The notes beneath the pieces were generated by a model. It was not told the origin of the DNA. It made no database searches and was given only the letters and a program-made list of their open reading frames with translations. A stretch of DNA of 30,092 bases from CAUVKI01 sp963552605 (GTDB lineage Bacteria; Bacillota; Clostridia; Tissierellales; Peptoniphilaceae). Each line of letters opens with the position of its first letter. The first letter of the stretch is position 1. Below are positions 1 to 7,132 of this stretch, piece after piece. The position numbers and the translations under genes were made by a program. The DNA lies in the NCBI GenBank assembly GCA_963552605.1, contig CAUVKI010000023.1, forward strand, positions 1 to 30,092, in the 5' to 3' direction.

Positions 1-63
1 TCTTCTGCGGACTACAAATTGTTTATATCCATAATTCAAAGAAATAATAGTATTAGTATTACA

Positions 64-100
64 TAAAAAAAACGGGCAGAAATCTCCGCCCGTTTCATTT
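64..100 (-). terminator. Rho-independent terminator after the left-end secreted protein gene
   Basis: An 8-bp perfect inverted repeat (70-77 with 88-95, GC core CGGGC/GCCCG) is followed on the minus strand by a run of six to seven T. It lies 28 bases past the stop codon at 123. The plus-strand side is also T-rich (97-102), so it may work in both directions. Confidence 0.85.
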
Positions 101-122
101 TTTATAAACATCAAACACCTAC

Positions 123-674
123 CTACTTATCAGCCGACACAATGCCGATTTCATAAAATACGGGAACTTTTACAGTATAAGAACCGGCAACTTTTACTTC
201 ACCCGTAAAAATATCATAATACTCGTTTATTCCCGTTTCAACTTTATAATATGCTCTGTATGTTGCATATGCCGACTGATTCTGTCCCACATTAAGTGAA
301 CAAATCTTGTGATGAGGATTTACATAATTGTCCGATATGCCTTTGGAAACCTTAAAACCGTCAACATTGCCTTCGACAATTACTTTAGCTCTGTCTTTAA
401 TGTCGGCACCGCTGACCTGAATAGCTTTCATCTCGGATTCAGTAGTGCAGTTGTCGGAAATTCTCTCGTGGGGAGAGTATTCATAATAAGTTTTTACATT
501 AGACTTTCTGTGTACGGGAATACATATAGACCTGGGCTGAACGATTTCTTCTTCCATAATGTCGGCGTATCCCGCAATATGCTCTGTTCCTCTTGAGAAC
601 ATATTCAAATAAACAACCAGAGCCGAAACGGACAACAACGCAGCCAATGCCGAAAAGAACAACTTCTTTTTCAT
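123..674 (-). CDS. Hypothetical secreted or membrane-anchored protein (183 aa)
   Basis: I do not recognise this family. The start is set at 674 because a strong ribosome site (AAAGGAGGAG) sits 6 bases upstream of that ATG and the protein then opens with a typical Lys-rich plus hydrophobic segment (MKKKLFF..., roughly residues 6-24). An upstream in-frame ATG at 749 would add 25 residues across the ribosome site and is unlikely. The segment could be an uncleaved anchor or a signal peptide; no clear cleavage site or lipobox is seen. The rest is polar with three cysteines (in SICIPV, SDNCTT and KICSLN) and ends in Val/Tyr-rich, probably beta-strand sequence. It is a single-gene unit with its own extended -10 promoter region (847-855) and terminator (64-100). 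Envelope location is an inference; function is unknown. Confidence 0.75.
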   Translation of the reverse strand: MKKKLFFSALAALLSVSALVVYLNMFSRGTEHIAGYADIMEEEIVQPRSICIPVHRKSNVKTYYEYSPHERISDNCTTESEMKAIQVSGADIKDRAKVIVEGNVDGFKVSKGISDNYVNPHHKICSLNVGQNQSAYATYRAYYKVETGINEYYDIFTGEVKVAGSYTVKVPVFYEIGIVSADK

Positions 675-699
675 ATCTTCTCCTCCTTTATTTTTCAGC

Positions 700-852
700 T
701 TAATTTCGACAATCCTTATATTCCAGGGTGTGAAGTCCTTTGCCGACATTATCGCTGAATATAATGACTTCTACCGATGAAGTGACATCTTTTAATAAAA
801 CCGAAGTTTTCACCACGATGTAGTTGTCGACTACCTCATAGGTTGTATTATA
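700..852 (-). pseudogene. Possible small ORF or gene remnant upstream of the secreted protein gene
   Basis: A minus-strand frame is open for 50 codons from the stop at 853-855 to TAA at 700-702, 25 bases before the start at 674. It has no ATG. The best start is GTG at 816, giving 38 residues (VVKTSVLLKDVTSS... ending in YKDCRN). The residues alternate in a way that looks protein-like, but no convincing ribosome site precedes the GTG, and the candidate promoter -10 lies inside the same open frame. It may be a decayed C-terminal fragment, a leader peptide, or chance. Confidence 0.22.
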
Positions 853-855
853 TCA
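847..855 (-). promoter_or_regulatory. Extended -10 promoter (TGA-TATAAT)
   Basis: On the minus strand TATAAT (847-852) is preceded by TGA (853-855), the extended -10 element. Sequence 17 bases further upstream (GAGCCA, 870-875) does not resemble TTGACA, so strength would depend on the extended -10 or on an activator. The start point should fall near 840, giving a leader of about 165 bases before the gene starting at 674. A 5-bp hairpin (820-824 with 830-834) sits near the predicted 5' end. Confidence 0.55.
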
Positions 856-870
856 CAAATCTAATAAAAT

Positions 871-911
871 GGCTCATAATTCCCGAGTTTTTTAATTTAT
901 TCGGCTCATAA
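871..911 (-). repeat. Direct repeat, possible activator site upstream of the extended -10 promoter
   Basis: The 9-mer GGCTCATAA (plus strand) occurs at 871-879 and again at 903-911, exactly 32 bp apart, about three helical turns. The first copy covers the place where a -35 box would be for the promoter at 847-855. Same-face direct repeats upstream of a promoter lacking a -35 box are typical of activator or response-regulator sites. No regulator can be named. Confidence 0.4.
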
Positions 912-913
912 GA

Positions 914-934
914 TTAAAATACTATAAAAGTATT
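914..934 (-). terminator. Weak AT-rich hairpin, possible terminator
   Basis: AATACT (918-923) pairs with AGTATT (929-934) around a 5-base loop, followed on the minus strand by TTTTAAT. The stem is short and AT-rich, so termination would be weak. It lies about 50 bases past the stop of the membrane protein gene at 982. Confidence 0.35.
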
Positions 935-981
935 ACACTCTTTATTATCCACCTTGGGTCTTAATCGCTCTTCCAAATAAT

Positions 982-1491
982 TTAATATATAAATACTATG
1001 AATTTAGCTAAGATTAAAGCCGCTGCCGATAAAACGGGAATAAATATAATTCTCTTTTTAATTACATCTACAACACCGGGTATATATTCACTGTCCTTTA
1101 TACCTTTAATTTTTAAATTTTTGCTCTTACAGGTCCATAAAATATCCATAACCAGTCCATCAAAGATATTCCAAGATTGAAGAAAAATATTTAATTGAAT
1201 AAACGCTTGTTTGAAATCATTGATTTTATTCCATAGTCCAACAATTAATATCAAACTTCCAAACATTAAAAGAATAAATAAAGAATAAAATATAATCTTA
1301 TTTCTTTTAACTGTTTTATAATCCGTATAACCAAATTCAACGACCTTATCTATAACTGATTTAGGATAAAAATATACAATATTAATCGCATTACCTCTAA
1401 ATGATAAAGCCACCAATAATGTGAATAATAAGCAATATAAAGTTACTTGTAGAAATAAAATACCCATTTTAAATATAGTCTCCTTAATCAT
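982..1491 (-). CDS. Hypothetical integral membrane protein (169 aa)
   Basis: Four hydrophobic segments are visible (about residues 9-31, 68-88, a weaker amphipathic one near 95-115, and 148-168), with a Lys-rich stretch in the middle and a very hydrophobic C-terminus. I do not recognise the family. No good ribosome site precedes the ATG at 1491. The second in-frame ATG (1467, residue 9) has AAGGAG 12 bases upstream, so the protein may start there and be 161 aa. The gene is visibly more AT-rich than the housekeeping genes before it and shows no link to them beyond a 62-base gap, which could mean a more recent arrival. It may be read from csaA or from the weak promoter at 1499-1527. Confidence 0.65.
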   Translation of the reverse strand: MIKETIFKMGILFLQVTLYCLLFTLLVALSFRGNAINIVYFYPKSVIDKVVEFGYTDYKTVKRNKIIFYSLFILLMFGSLILIVGLWNKINDFKQAFIQLNIFLQSWNIFDGLVMDILWTCKSKNLKIKGIKDSEYIPGVVDVIKKRIIFIPVLSAAALILAKFIVFIY

Positions 1492-1498
1492 TTAGGAT

Positions 1499-1527
1499 AC
1501 TTAAGATCTCGGCTAATTCAAAGTCAA
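1499..1527 (-). promoter_or_regulatory. Weak sigma-A-like promoter before the membrane protein gene
   Basis: On the minus strand TTGACT (1522-1527) is followed after 17 bp by TTAAGT (1499-1504). The -35 is good and the -10 poor. If used, the start point falls near 1492, giving almost no leader before the ATG at 1491. That would favour either the downstream start at 1467 or read-through from csaA. Confidence 0.3.
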
Positions 1528-1553
1528 GCATAACCTGTTGACAAAGTTGCAAT

Positions 1554-1880
1554 CTAGCCCAATCTATCCCCGGGGGAAACTTTTTTATCCGGAGTTATCA
1601 GCACCACTCCTCCTTCGCTGTATGTTCCCAAGACCAAGACCTCGCTCATAAAGTCCGCAATCTGTCTTTTCGGGAAATTTACCACGCAAAGCACTTGTTT
1701 TCCTATGAGCTCTGAAGGGGTATATCGCTCCGTTATTTGGGCGGAGGATTTCTTTACTCCCATTTCGCCTATATCAATCCAAAGCTTATACGAAGGTTTT
1801 TTTGCCTTTGAAAAAACTTCAGCTTTTATAATCGTTCCCGCACGAATGTCAAATTTTTGAAAATTTTCAAAGGTTTCCAT
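1554..1880 (-). CDS. csaA: CsaA-like tRNA-binding-domain protein / export chaperone
   Basis: The 108 residues match the whole length of the CsaA family (about 110 aa), a stand-alone EMAP/Arc1p-type OB fold. Typical blocks are FDIRAGTII near residue 10, LWIDIGEMGVKKSSAQITERY in the first half, the GKQVLCVVNFP core near residue 60, and the closing ITPDKKVSPGDRLG. In Bacillus, CsaA has been described as a Sec-related chaperone that binds preproteins; the fold also binds tRNA-like RNA. The ATG at 1880 has GGGGAGG about 5 bases upstream and overlaps the end of holA by 14 bases, so the two are translationally coupled. It is the last recognisable gene of the long operon. Confidence 0.88.
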   Translation of the reverse strand: METFENFQKFDIRAGTIIKAEVFSKAKKPSYKLWIDIGEMGVKKSSAQITERYTPSELIGKQVLCVVNFPKRQIADFMSEVLVLGTYSEGGVVLITPDKKVSPGDRLG

Positions 1881-2889
1881 TTAGTCCTCCCCTACTTAAT
1901 TTTGAAATCAAAAGCTCTATACTTAGGGAAATGTTATGAGATTGGGTTTTATGCAAAAAATCATATTCTTCAAGCTTTGAAAAGAGTTCAAACCATTCTT
2001 CGGTTTTCTTTTTTTTAGATAGTTCGAAGAGCTTCTTTCCCTCAAAGTTTGAAAGCTTGAGTTTTTTTTGCACTTCTAGGAAAGAAAGTTCCTCTCTCAG
2101 ATATGAGATTTCAAAAAGCAGCCTTGCCTGACGCAAAATCATATAAAAAATTTTTTCATCGGCATTTCCCAAGAGTTTAAGCTCCGAATATTTTTTCAAA
2201 CCTGCGGGATTTCCTGAAAACATATCATCAAGAAATTTGAAAATGTTTTCTTCGGGATTTTCTCTCATTGCGGTTTTGATTATTTCTTCCTGTATCTCAA
2301 TTTCCGAGGCGGAGGAAATTTTTTCTATTTCCGTTTCCAAAAAAAACAAAGAAACCTTGCTTTGGTAATTGAGATAACCCGATTTTTCTATAAAAAGTTC
2401 GAGCGATGTATCGTGGATTTTTTTACCTCGCTCAGAAAATTTTTTCTTAACCCATGCCTTTAATTCTCTTTCATTTGCCCTCGGAAAGTCCACGACACTT
2501 TCTTTGGAGGAAAAATATTTATATAGCTTTGTTCTTTTGTCTATCGAGTTTTCCCTGTCCACTATGAAGAAACAATTGTCATCGGAGATTTTCGGGAGGA
2601 TTTCAACAAGTTTATCCGTTTCGGCTTTTCCGAGTTTTTTTTGCCATTGCACGATGTCAGGAAGGACGGAAATCTTCTTGTCGGAAAAAAGAGGGGGGCG
2701 TTCAAAAAACGCTTTCATTTCACTTACGGATTGCAGTTCAAACACCTGACAGTTGAAGTCGGAAGTCTCATCTGCAATTTTTCTGCATTGTTTAAGCGTT
2801 TGGTCAATCAAATAGTATTCGGAACCGATGAAAAGATAACAGGATTTCCATTGTTCCGTCGGGAGTTTCAGAAATTCTTTATAGTTCAT
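1867..2889 (-). CDS. holA: DNA polymerase III subunit delta
   Basis: A 340-aa protein of the usual length and layout for HolA, the clamp-loader subunit that opens the beta clamp. It starts with a short N-terminal block leading to YLFIGSEYYLIDQTLKQ, the AAA+-like segment of this family without a working Walker A, then the clamp-binding region PPLFSDKKISVL (about 65-76), an Arg/Lys-rich middle, and the C-terminal helical collar domain with FYMILRQARLLFEI (about 248-261) and the closing LSIELLISKL. The ATG at 2889 overlaps the TGA of the preceding TPM-protein gene by one base (TGATG), so expression is coupled. HolA at the end of an envelope-protein pair looks like operon position rather than shared function. 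Confidence 0.93.
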   Translation of the reverse strand: MNYKEFLKLPTEQWKSCYLFIGSEYYLIDQTLKQCRKIADETSDFNCQVFELQSVSEMKAFFERPPLFSDKKISVLPDIVQWQKKLGKAETDKLVEILPKISDDNCFFIVDRENSIDKRTKLYKYFSSKESVVDFPRANERELKAWVKKKFSERGKKIHDTSLELFIEKSGYLNYQSKVSLFFLETEIEKISSASEIEIQEEIIKTAMRENPEENIFKFLDDMFSGNPAGLKKYSELKLLGNADEKIFYMILRQARLLFEISYLREELSFLEVQKKLKLSNFEGKKLFELSKKKKTEEWFELFSKLEEYDFLHKTQSHNISLSIELLISKLSRGGLNGNL

Positions 2890-3695
2890 CAGAATTTTCC
2901 TCCGCTTCCCGAAAAACCTCCGCTGTCAACAGTCGTTCCTCCACCTCCGGAAAAACCTCCGCTACCTCTGCTGTCATCTGAGGTTATTTTCACTCTGGTG
3001 CTTGTACGGTGACTGAATGAATCCCTTTGATCCGTGAGATTAAGACCACCTGCTGTATATCTTTCGGCTCTCTGTTTGGAAATTGCCGTGTTCATCTGCG
3101 ACTTCAACTTGGCTCCTCTTGCCATTGCAAAAATCAATCCAGCTATAATTCCTCCGATAATTGAAACGGATTTTCTGTTTTTACTTCTTTCCGGATAGTT
3201 TTTTACATCCATAGGACCGTTTTCTTCTCCGTATGAGAAAATATAATCCGCACAATCTATGTAGTCTTTAAAACCCTCCGCCCAGTTGTCCTCGGAAAAA
3301 TTTTCTTTGAATGAATTGCTCAATACTTTCTCTCTGCCATAATCCGTAAGCATCTTATTGGCATATTTCCCAAATCCTGAAATCCAAAAATCCCTTTCCC
3401 ACATACTCAAGGAAAGCATTATGCCGTCTTTTCCCTCGCCGAACCCCAAAAAATTTTCAATATAATAATGCTCGCTTGCTTCTTCCAAAGAGTCGGCATA
3501 GCCTGAAAAATTATTTAAGACCAAGATATAGATGCCTATCTTATGTTTCTCGGATATTTCTTTGCAGAGTTTATTGAGTTCGGCTTCTTCCCTATCCGTA
3601 AGAATATCCGCAACGTCTTTAACATAGCCTTTGGCTTCGGTATTTTTCGTGAAGAATATCAAAATCATAAGACTTAGAATAAAAATTTTTTTCAT
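2889..3695 (-). CDS. TPM-domain membrane protein (YgcG/YdjH-like)
   Basis: 268 aa with a signal peptide (hydrophobic residues 4-15, likely cut near TEA-KG at 21/22), a TPM domain (about 24-155, starting GYVKDVADILTDREEAELN), one membrane helix (about 177-193), and a low-complexity Ser/Gly-rich tail (SGGFSGGGG...SGGFSGSGGKF). This is the standard architecture of the TPM family, which contains envelope and stress proteins such as B. subtilis YdjH and plant TLP18.3. Biochemical activity in bacteria is poorly defined. The ribosome site AAGAGGGGAT supports the start. The preceding zinc-ribbon gene ends 11 bases upstream; this pair resembles B. subtilis ydjG-ydjH, whose products have been linked to the PspA/SPFH membrane-stress set. 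No pspA or SPFH gene is present here. Confidence 0.85.
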   Translation of the reverse strand: MKKIFILSLMILIFFTKNTEAKGYVKDVADILTDREEAELNKLCKEISEKHKIGIYILVLNNFSGYADSLEEASEHYYIENFLGFGEGKDGIMLSLSMWERDFWISGFGKYANKMLTDYGREKVLSNSFKENFSEDNWAEGFKDYIDCADYIFSYGEENGPMDVKNYPERSKNRKSVSIIGGIIAGLIFAMARGAKLKSQMNTAISKQRAERYTAGGLNLTDQRDSFSHRTSTRVKITSDDSRGSGGFSGGGGTTVDSGGFSGSGGKF

Positions 3696-3706
3696 AATAT
3701 CCCCTC

Positions 3707-4795
3707 TTAAAAAAATCCCGCTATGAAATCATAAAAAAGATATAGTATCGCTCCTACAACCGAAGCTCCCATAACAAAGTGCATTGCAAAGTACATTAAG
3801 TATTTTTTCTGCGATATTGGAAGTTTTCCGATGAATTTTCCGGTTTGTCCGTTCATAGCAAAGAGGTATTTTTTACCTTTCCAAGATGTGTTGAGAATGA
3901 AAATCGGAAAGAGTGCATAATAGACTTCTCCTCTTTTTATTTCCACTCGGGTTCTTTCGGTGGATACAGTATCATAACCATTGACGCTTCTACCGAGAGC
4001 ATAGAGGGTTGTGTTGGTTGCTCTGTTGTCCGCCCTCTTTGAGCAATCCTCAACACTCATATCATATTTATCTGCGAGAAATCCGGGAAGAAATGCCGTG
4101 GAAAATTCTTTTAGTTGAGAATAATTAAAGGGTTCAACGGAGTCCATATATTCATCAGGCATTTTTTTCGAGGCGTCCACGGGAATTTTTTCAAATTCCA
4201 TATTTCCTTTCCTGTACACATCATAGTGATCGGTTTCGGTCACTTCATAATCTCCGCTCACATACATTCTGGATCTTGTGCATTTGTATGAAGCTTCCGC
4301 CTCGGCTTCTCCGTTAAAAAGCCAAAATGGGACATAAATTCCCTTCACTTCATTGATTTTGTTTTCATCACGAAAAACCGGAGGAAGAAGTTTTTTGCCC
4401 TCATAATAATTTCTAAGAGACAATTTTGCACTTTCAATGTTGAGTTTGAACGGGATTATATAGTCCGGTTTGAAAATTCCGGAAATATTTTTGGAAACGA
4501 CAGTGGGATTTCCGCAGTAAGGGCAGCTTGCGGCAGCCGTCGTTTCTTCCGTCAAAAGTTCCGCTCCGCACGAGGGGCAATTATATATCGCAATATGCTC
4601 GCCGTCTTTTCCCCATTCGGTTTTAAGCGATGAAGTATTCCAGCCTTCACCTTTAGGAGTTTCCTTTTTTTTCGTTTCAATCTCTGAAACGGCATAGGTT
4701 TTTCCGCAGTAATCGCAGACAAGTTCTTGGGATTTTCCGTCAAATCTTAAAGGTGCGTTGCAGGACGGACATTTATAGCTTACTATCTCGGACAT
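3707..4795 (-). CDS. Zinc-ribbon membrane protein (YdjG-like)
   Basis: 362 aa with two TFIIB-type zinc ribbons at the N-terminus: CPSC at 9-12 with CDYC at 27-30, and CPSC at 73-76 with CPYC at 91-94. A long soluble domain follows (about 110-315; Tyr- and Glu-rich, with PDYIIPFKL, YVPFWLFNGEAEAE and YYALFPIFILNTSWKGKKY), then a C-terminal membrane segment (about 330-360). This matches proteins annotated as TFIIB-type zinc-ribbon or primosomal-N'-like, of which B. subtilis YdjG is the closest named example I know. It is encoded with a TPM protein, as in ydjG-ydjH. A scaffold or adaptor role at the membrane is inferred; there is no catalytic motif. The ribosome site AAGAGGGGGAAGG supports the start. 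Confidence 0.8.
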   Translation of the reverse strand: MSEIVSYKCPSCNAPLRFDGKSQELVCDYCGKTYAVSEIETKKKETPKGEGWNTSSLKTEWGKDGEHIAIYNCPSCGAELLTEETTAAASCPYCGNPTVVSKNISGIFKPDYIIPFKLNIESAKLSLRNYYEGKKLLPPVFRDENKINEVKGIYVPFWLFNGEAEAEASYKCTRSRMYVSGDYEVTETDHYDVYRKGNMEFEKIPVDASKKMPDEYMDSVEPFNYSQLKEFSTAFLPGFLADKYDMSVEDCSKRADNRATNTTLYALGRSVNGYDTVSTERTRVEIKRGEVYYALFPIFILNTSWKGKKYLFAMNGQTGKFIGKLPISQKKYLMYFAMHFVMGASVVGAILYLFYDFIAGFF

Positions 4796-4814
4796 AACCT
4801 TCCCCCTCTTAAGT

Positions 4815-5465
4815 TTAACACATCTCTTTTACTACCGACTCGGACTTCTCCCTGTGAACATAAAACGATTTATCTCCTATGGCTGAGAGGTTTACACTAT
4901 GGGTAATCATTATTATCTGCCTGCCCATTCGTTTTGAAATTTGGGATACAAAATCCGATACCCGACTTATATATTCCACTGAAACATGCTTTGCCGGTTC
5001 GTCCAGTATCAAAGGCCCCTCACTCAAAGGTTTTGCGGTTTGCAAAAATGCCAAGCGTATTGCTAATGATACGATATCTACCACTCCTCCGCCTCTTGAG
5101 CTTGTGGGATCGGTTTCAACAATCAGTTCATTGAATTTGGTGGTCACAAAAAAATCCGCCGCATTTCTCTTGGTATCCTTAAACTTAATCAAAAATGAAA
5201 TATCTTCCTCGAATATGAAGTGTAGACAAAACGACACCAATTTTTCGATTTGTTTTCTTTCCTGCTCCCTTGCATACTCTGCGGTTCTTTTAAGGAGATA
5301 TACCACCTTTTCAAGTCTGTCTATTTCTTCCCGTTCCGTTCTTATGGACTCTTTCAGATAGGACAATCTCTCCTCATACAGTTCTTTCTCCGCAAGTCTT
5401 TTTTGGTATTTACTCTTTCTTTCTTCAAGAGAAGCTCTCAAGTTATTAAGACGCACTTTCGACAT
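4815..5465 (-). CDS. Rad50/SbcC-like ATPase, C-terminal half (separate protein)
   Basis: 216 aa consisting of a short N-terminal coiled coil (about 8-75) and the C-terminal lobe of an SMC/Rad50 ATPase: the ABC signature region SSRGGGVVDIVSLA (about 122-135), Walker B PLILDEP (151-157) and the switch histidine in MITHS (189). There is no Walker A; that is in the gene two steps upstream (5693-7132). The ATG at 5465 overlaps the end of the 81-aa coiled-coil gene by 20 bases, and a stop lies just upstream in its own frame, so it must start here. Family knowledge: N and C lobes combine to form the ATP sites. The inference is that this protein assembles with the Walker A half and the SbcD-like nuclease. 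A broken ancestral sbcC is the alternative. Confidence 0.85.
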   Translation of the reverse strand: MSKVRLNNLRASLEERKSKYQKRLAEKELYEERLSYLKESIRTEREEIDRLEKVVYLLKRTAEYAREQERKQIEKLVSFCLHFIFEEDISFLIKFKDTKRNAADFFVTTKFNELIVETDPTSSRGGGVVDIVSLAIRLAFLQTAKPLSEGPLILDEPAKHVSVEYISRVSDFVSQISKRMGRQIIMITHSVNLSAIGDKSFYVHREKSESVVKEMC

Positions 5466-5691
5466 TATTCATATCCGCCTCTGCTTTTGCAAGCAGCGTT
5501 TCAATTTCATCTTTTAAATTCTTAACGGAGCTTTCCAAATCGTCGGGTTCAATTCCCAGTGCACGAATTTCTTCGTTGATGCTGTTTTGATTTTTCTCCA
5601 ATTCCTCAAGCTTTGCCTGAGCTCTTGCACGATTGAGTTTAGCTTCATCAAGCTCATTTTTCAATTTCTTGAGTCTGTCGTCAAAATTCAT
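5446..5691 (-). CDS. Short coiled-coil protein between the two Rad50-like halves
   Basis: 81 aa, almost wholly heptad-like and charged (KKLKNELDEAKLNRARAQ..., then a break at RALGIEPDDLE near residues 44-54, then a second helix ending in KAEADMNN). That is two helices with a turn, a helical hairpin. The ATG at 5691 is preferred over the one at 5703 because GAGGTG lies 4 bases upstream and the preceding stop (5693-5695) is one base away. It sits exactly where the second arm of the coiled coil would be in a one-piece SbcC/Rad50. It could be a detached arm, a small partner subunit, or a product of gene decay. It has no motif of its own. Confidence 0.75.
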   Translation of the reverse strand: MNFDDRLKKLKNELDEAKLNRARAQAKLEELEKNQNSINEEIRALGIEPDDLESSVKNLKDEIETLLAKAEADMNNVESAS

Positions 5692-5692
5692 T

Positions 5693-7132
5693 TCACACCT
5701 CATATTCTTCCATAATACACCTTATTTCATGCTCATTTACGGGTCTAAGGCAGGTAGGGCAAACCTTTGCGTCTTTAAGCATATCCGCATAATAAGAAAC
5801 TTTTTCCTTAACTTCTCTCTCCCTCTCCTTAACATACTCCCTGCCGTCGGAAATTCTCTGTGCAAGTTTCTTTCGGCTGTTTAACCGTTCATTTAAAAAT
5901 GAATACTTCTCAAATTTCTCAGGCAATTTCTCAAAAATTCCTTCCGCTTCGGGAAGTCTTTTATAACTCTCCATTTCGTAGGAAACTTTTTTTAATTCAC
6001 TCTGATTTTTTATTCTTTCGGCACCGATTTTAAAAAGCCTTTCATACTGCAAAAGCTTATCCGAAACCACGGTCAAAATCTCTTCCCGACTTTCAGAATA
6101 CTTATTTTCTGAAATGGCTATTTTTATATCTGAAAGTTCCTCTAAATTTTCTTTCACCTTTATGGACAGAGGCAGAAGTTTTGAATAGGTTTCAACCTTT
6201 TTGCTTAAATTTATATAAACTTCCTCCGATTTTTCTATTTTCTCCGTTTGAGAAATGATTTTTAGAGAATTTTCTTTTGAGGCGGATATATCATATAATC
6301 TCTTGCAAATCAGCCGTTCTTTATTGAAGTTTATAATTTTTCCTGAGAGTTCTTCCAAAATCGGAGCTGTTTTTAAGGTTTCATCAAGCTTTTGGATTGA
6401 ATGTTTTGTTTTTGAAATCTCGTCTTGAACGGATTTAGTGTTTCTTAAATTTTGCTCAAGGGTTTCGCAAAGCAAAAGTTTCTCGTCTATCAGTTCAAGC
6501 AACTTGGATTTTTCTTCCAATTCTATCCTTTCATCTTCAAGATTGGAAAATTCTCCAAGTTTAAATTTTATGTTCTCAATCTCTTTTTCAGTTTTATTTA
6601 TATCCTTCGTTTTCGCCAGAATATCGCTGTTGGTATCGGAAGTCGCCTCATCAATCATATCAACCCCTACGAGTTTACCTATGGCTTTGGCTTTTTCCGA
6701 ACTCGACTCGTTCAAAAGAAAAGGAGGGGAAAGCTGGTCGTGGATATTGTAGGAAAGCTTTCCGCTTTCATCGAGAGGTATGCCGAAAATTTTTGAAATT
6801 TTCTCCTTCACATCTCCCTTGCTGCCGGCATAGGTTTCTTCGTTTCCGCTTTTGGAGTCAAAAATCTTTATAGCCGATTTTTTCCCCTTTCTGGTCTTTT
6901 TTACGAACGAGCCGTCGGACATCTCTATCTTTACGGACGCATATTGCTCGCCTGCCCGAATAATTCCGTCGCCTTGGGGGTGATCCAAAAGCACCCAGAG
7001 TATGGCACGAATGATTGAGGTCTTTCCGCTGTCCGAAGGACCGACAATCACATTTAGTCCCTTTGAAAATTCTATCACGGTATCTTTATGCGACTGAAAA
7101 TTTTCCAGTTTGATTGTAGAAATGTATTTCAT
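5693..7132 (-). CDS. Rad50/SbcC-like ATPase, N-terminal half with zinc hook
   Basis: 479 aa. The N-lobe has Walker A GPSDSGKTS (31-39) and a Q-loop region around HDQLSPPF (about 128-135). About 300 residues of coiled coil follow (roughly 160-450), and the protein ends 18 residues after a CPTC zinc-hook motif (458-461). In one-piece SbcC/Rad50 the CxxC hook sits at the middle of the chain; here it is near the C-terminus, so this is precisely the first half. The signature, Walker B and switch histidine are in the separate 4815-5465 product. The gene overlaps the SbcD-like gene by 4 bases (ATGA) and the next ATG follows its TGA after one base, so the proteins are produced together. Inferred role: ATPase of a DNA-end-processing nuclease. 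Confidence 0.88.
   Translation of the reverse strand: MKYISTIKLENFQSHKDTVIEFSKGLNVIVGPSDSGKTSIIRAILWVLLDHPQGDGIIRAGEQYASVKIEMSDGSFVKKTRKGKKSAIKIFDSKSGNEETYAGSKGDVKEKISKIFGIPLDESGKLSYNIHDQLSPPFLLNESSSEKAKAIGKLVGVDMIDEATSDTNSDILAKTKDINKTEKEIENIKFKLGEFSNLEDERIELEEKSKLLELIDEKLLLCETLEQNLRNTKSVQDEISKTKHSIQKLDETLKTAPILEELSGKIINFNKERLICKRLYDISASKENSLKIISQTEKIEKSEEVYINLSKKVETYSKLLPLSIKVKENLEELSDIKIAISENKYSESREEILTVVSDKLLQYERLFKIGAERIKNQSELKKVSYEMESYKRLPEAEGIFEKLPEKFEKYSFLNERLNSRKKLAQRISDGREYVKEREREVKEKVSYYADMLKDAKVCPTCLRPVNEHEIRCIMEEYEV

Noticed and set aside
1492..1553. Terminator after csaA
   Set aside because: Only a 5-bp GTCAA/TTGAC pair with no T run is present, so read-through is likely.
4501..4810. 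Poly-G ribosome sites as a flagellar-specific signal
   Set aside because: Similar GGGG(G) sites precede the TPM and zinc-ribbon genes, so the feature is not limited to motility genes.
4815..7132. Sequencing frameshifts as the cause of the split Rad50
   Set aside because: Two independent breaks, each with a usable start and coupling, and a break exactly after the zinc hook, fit natural separate genes better. It cannot be fully excluded without reads or relatives.
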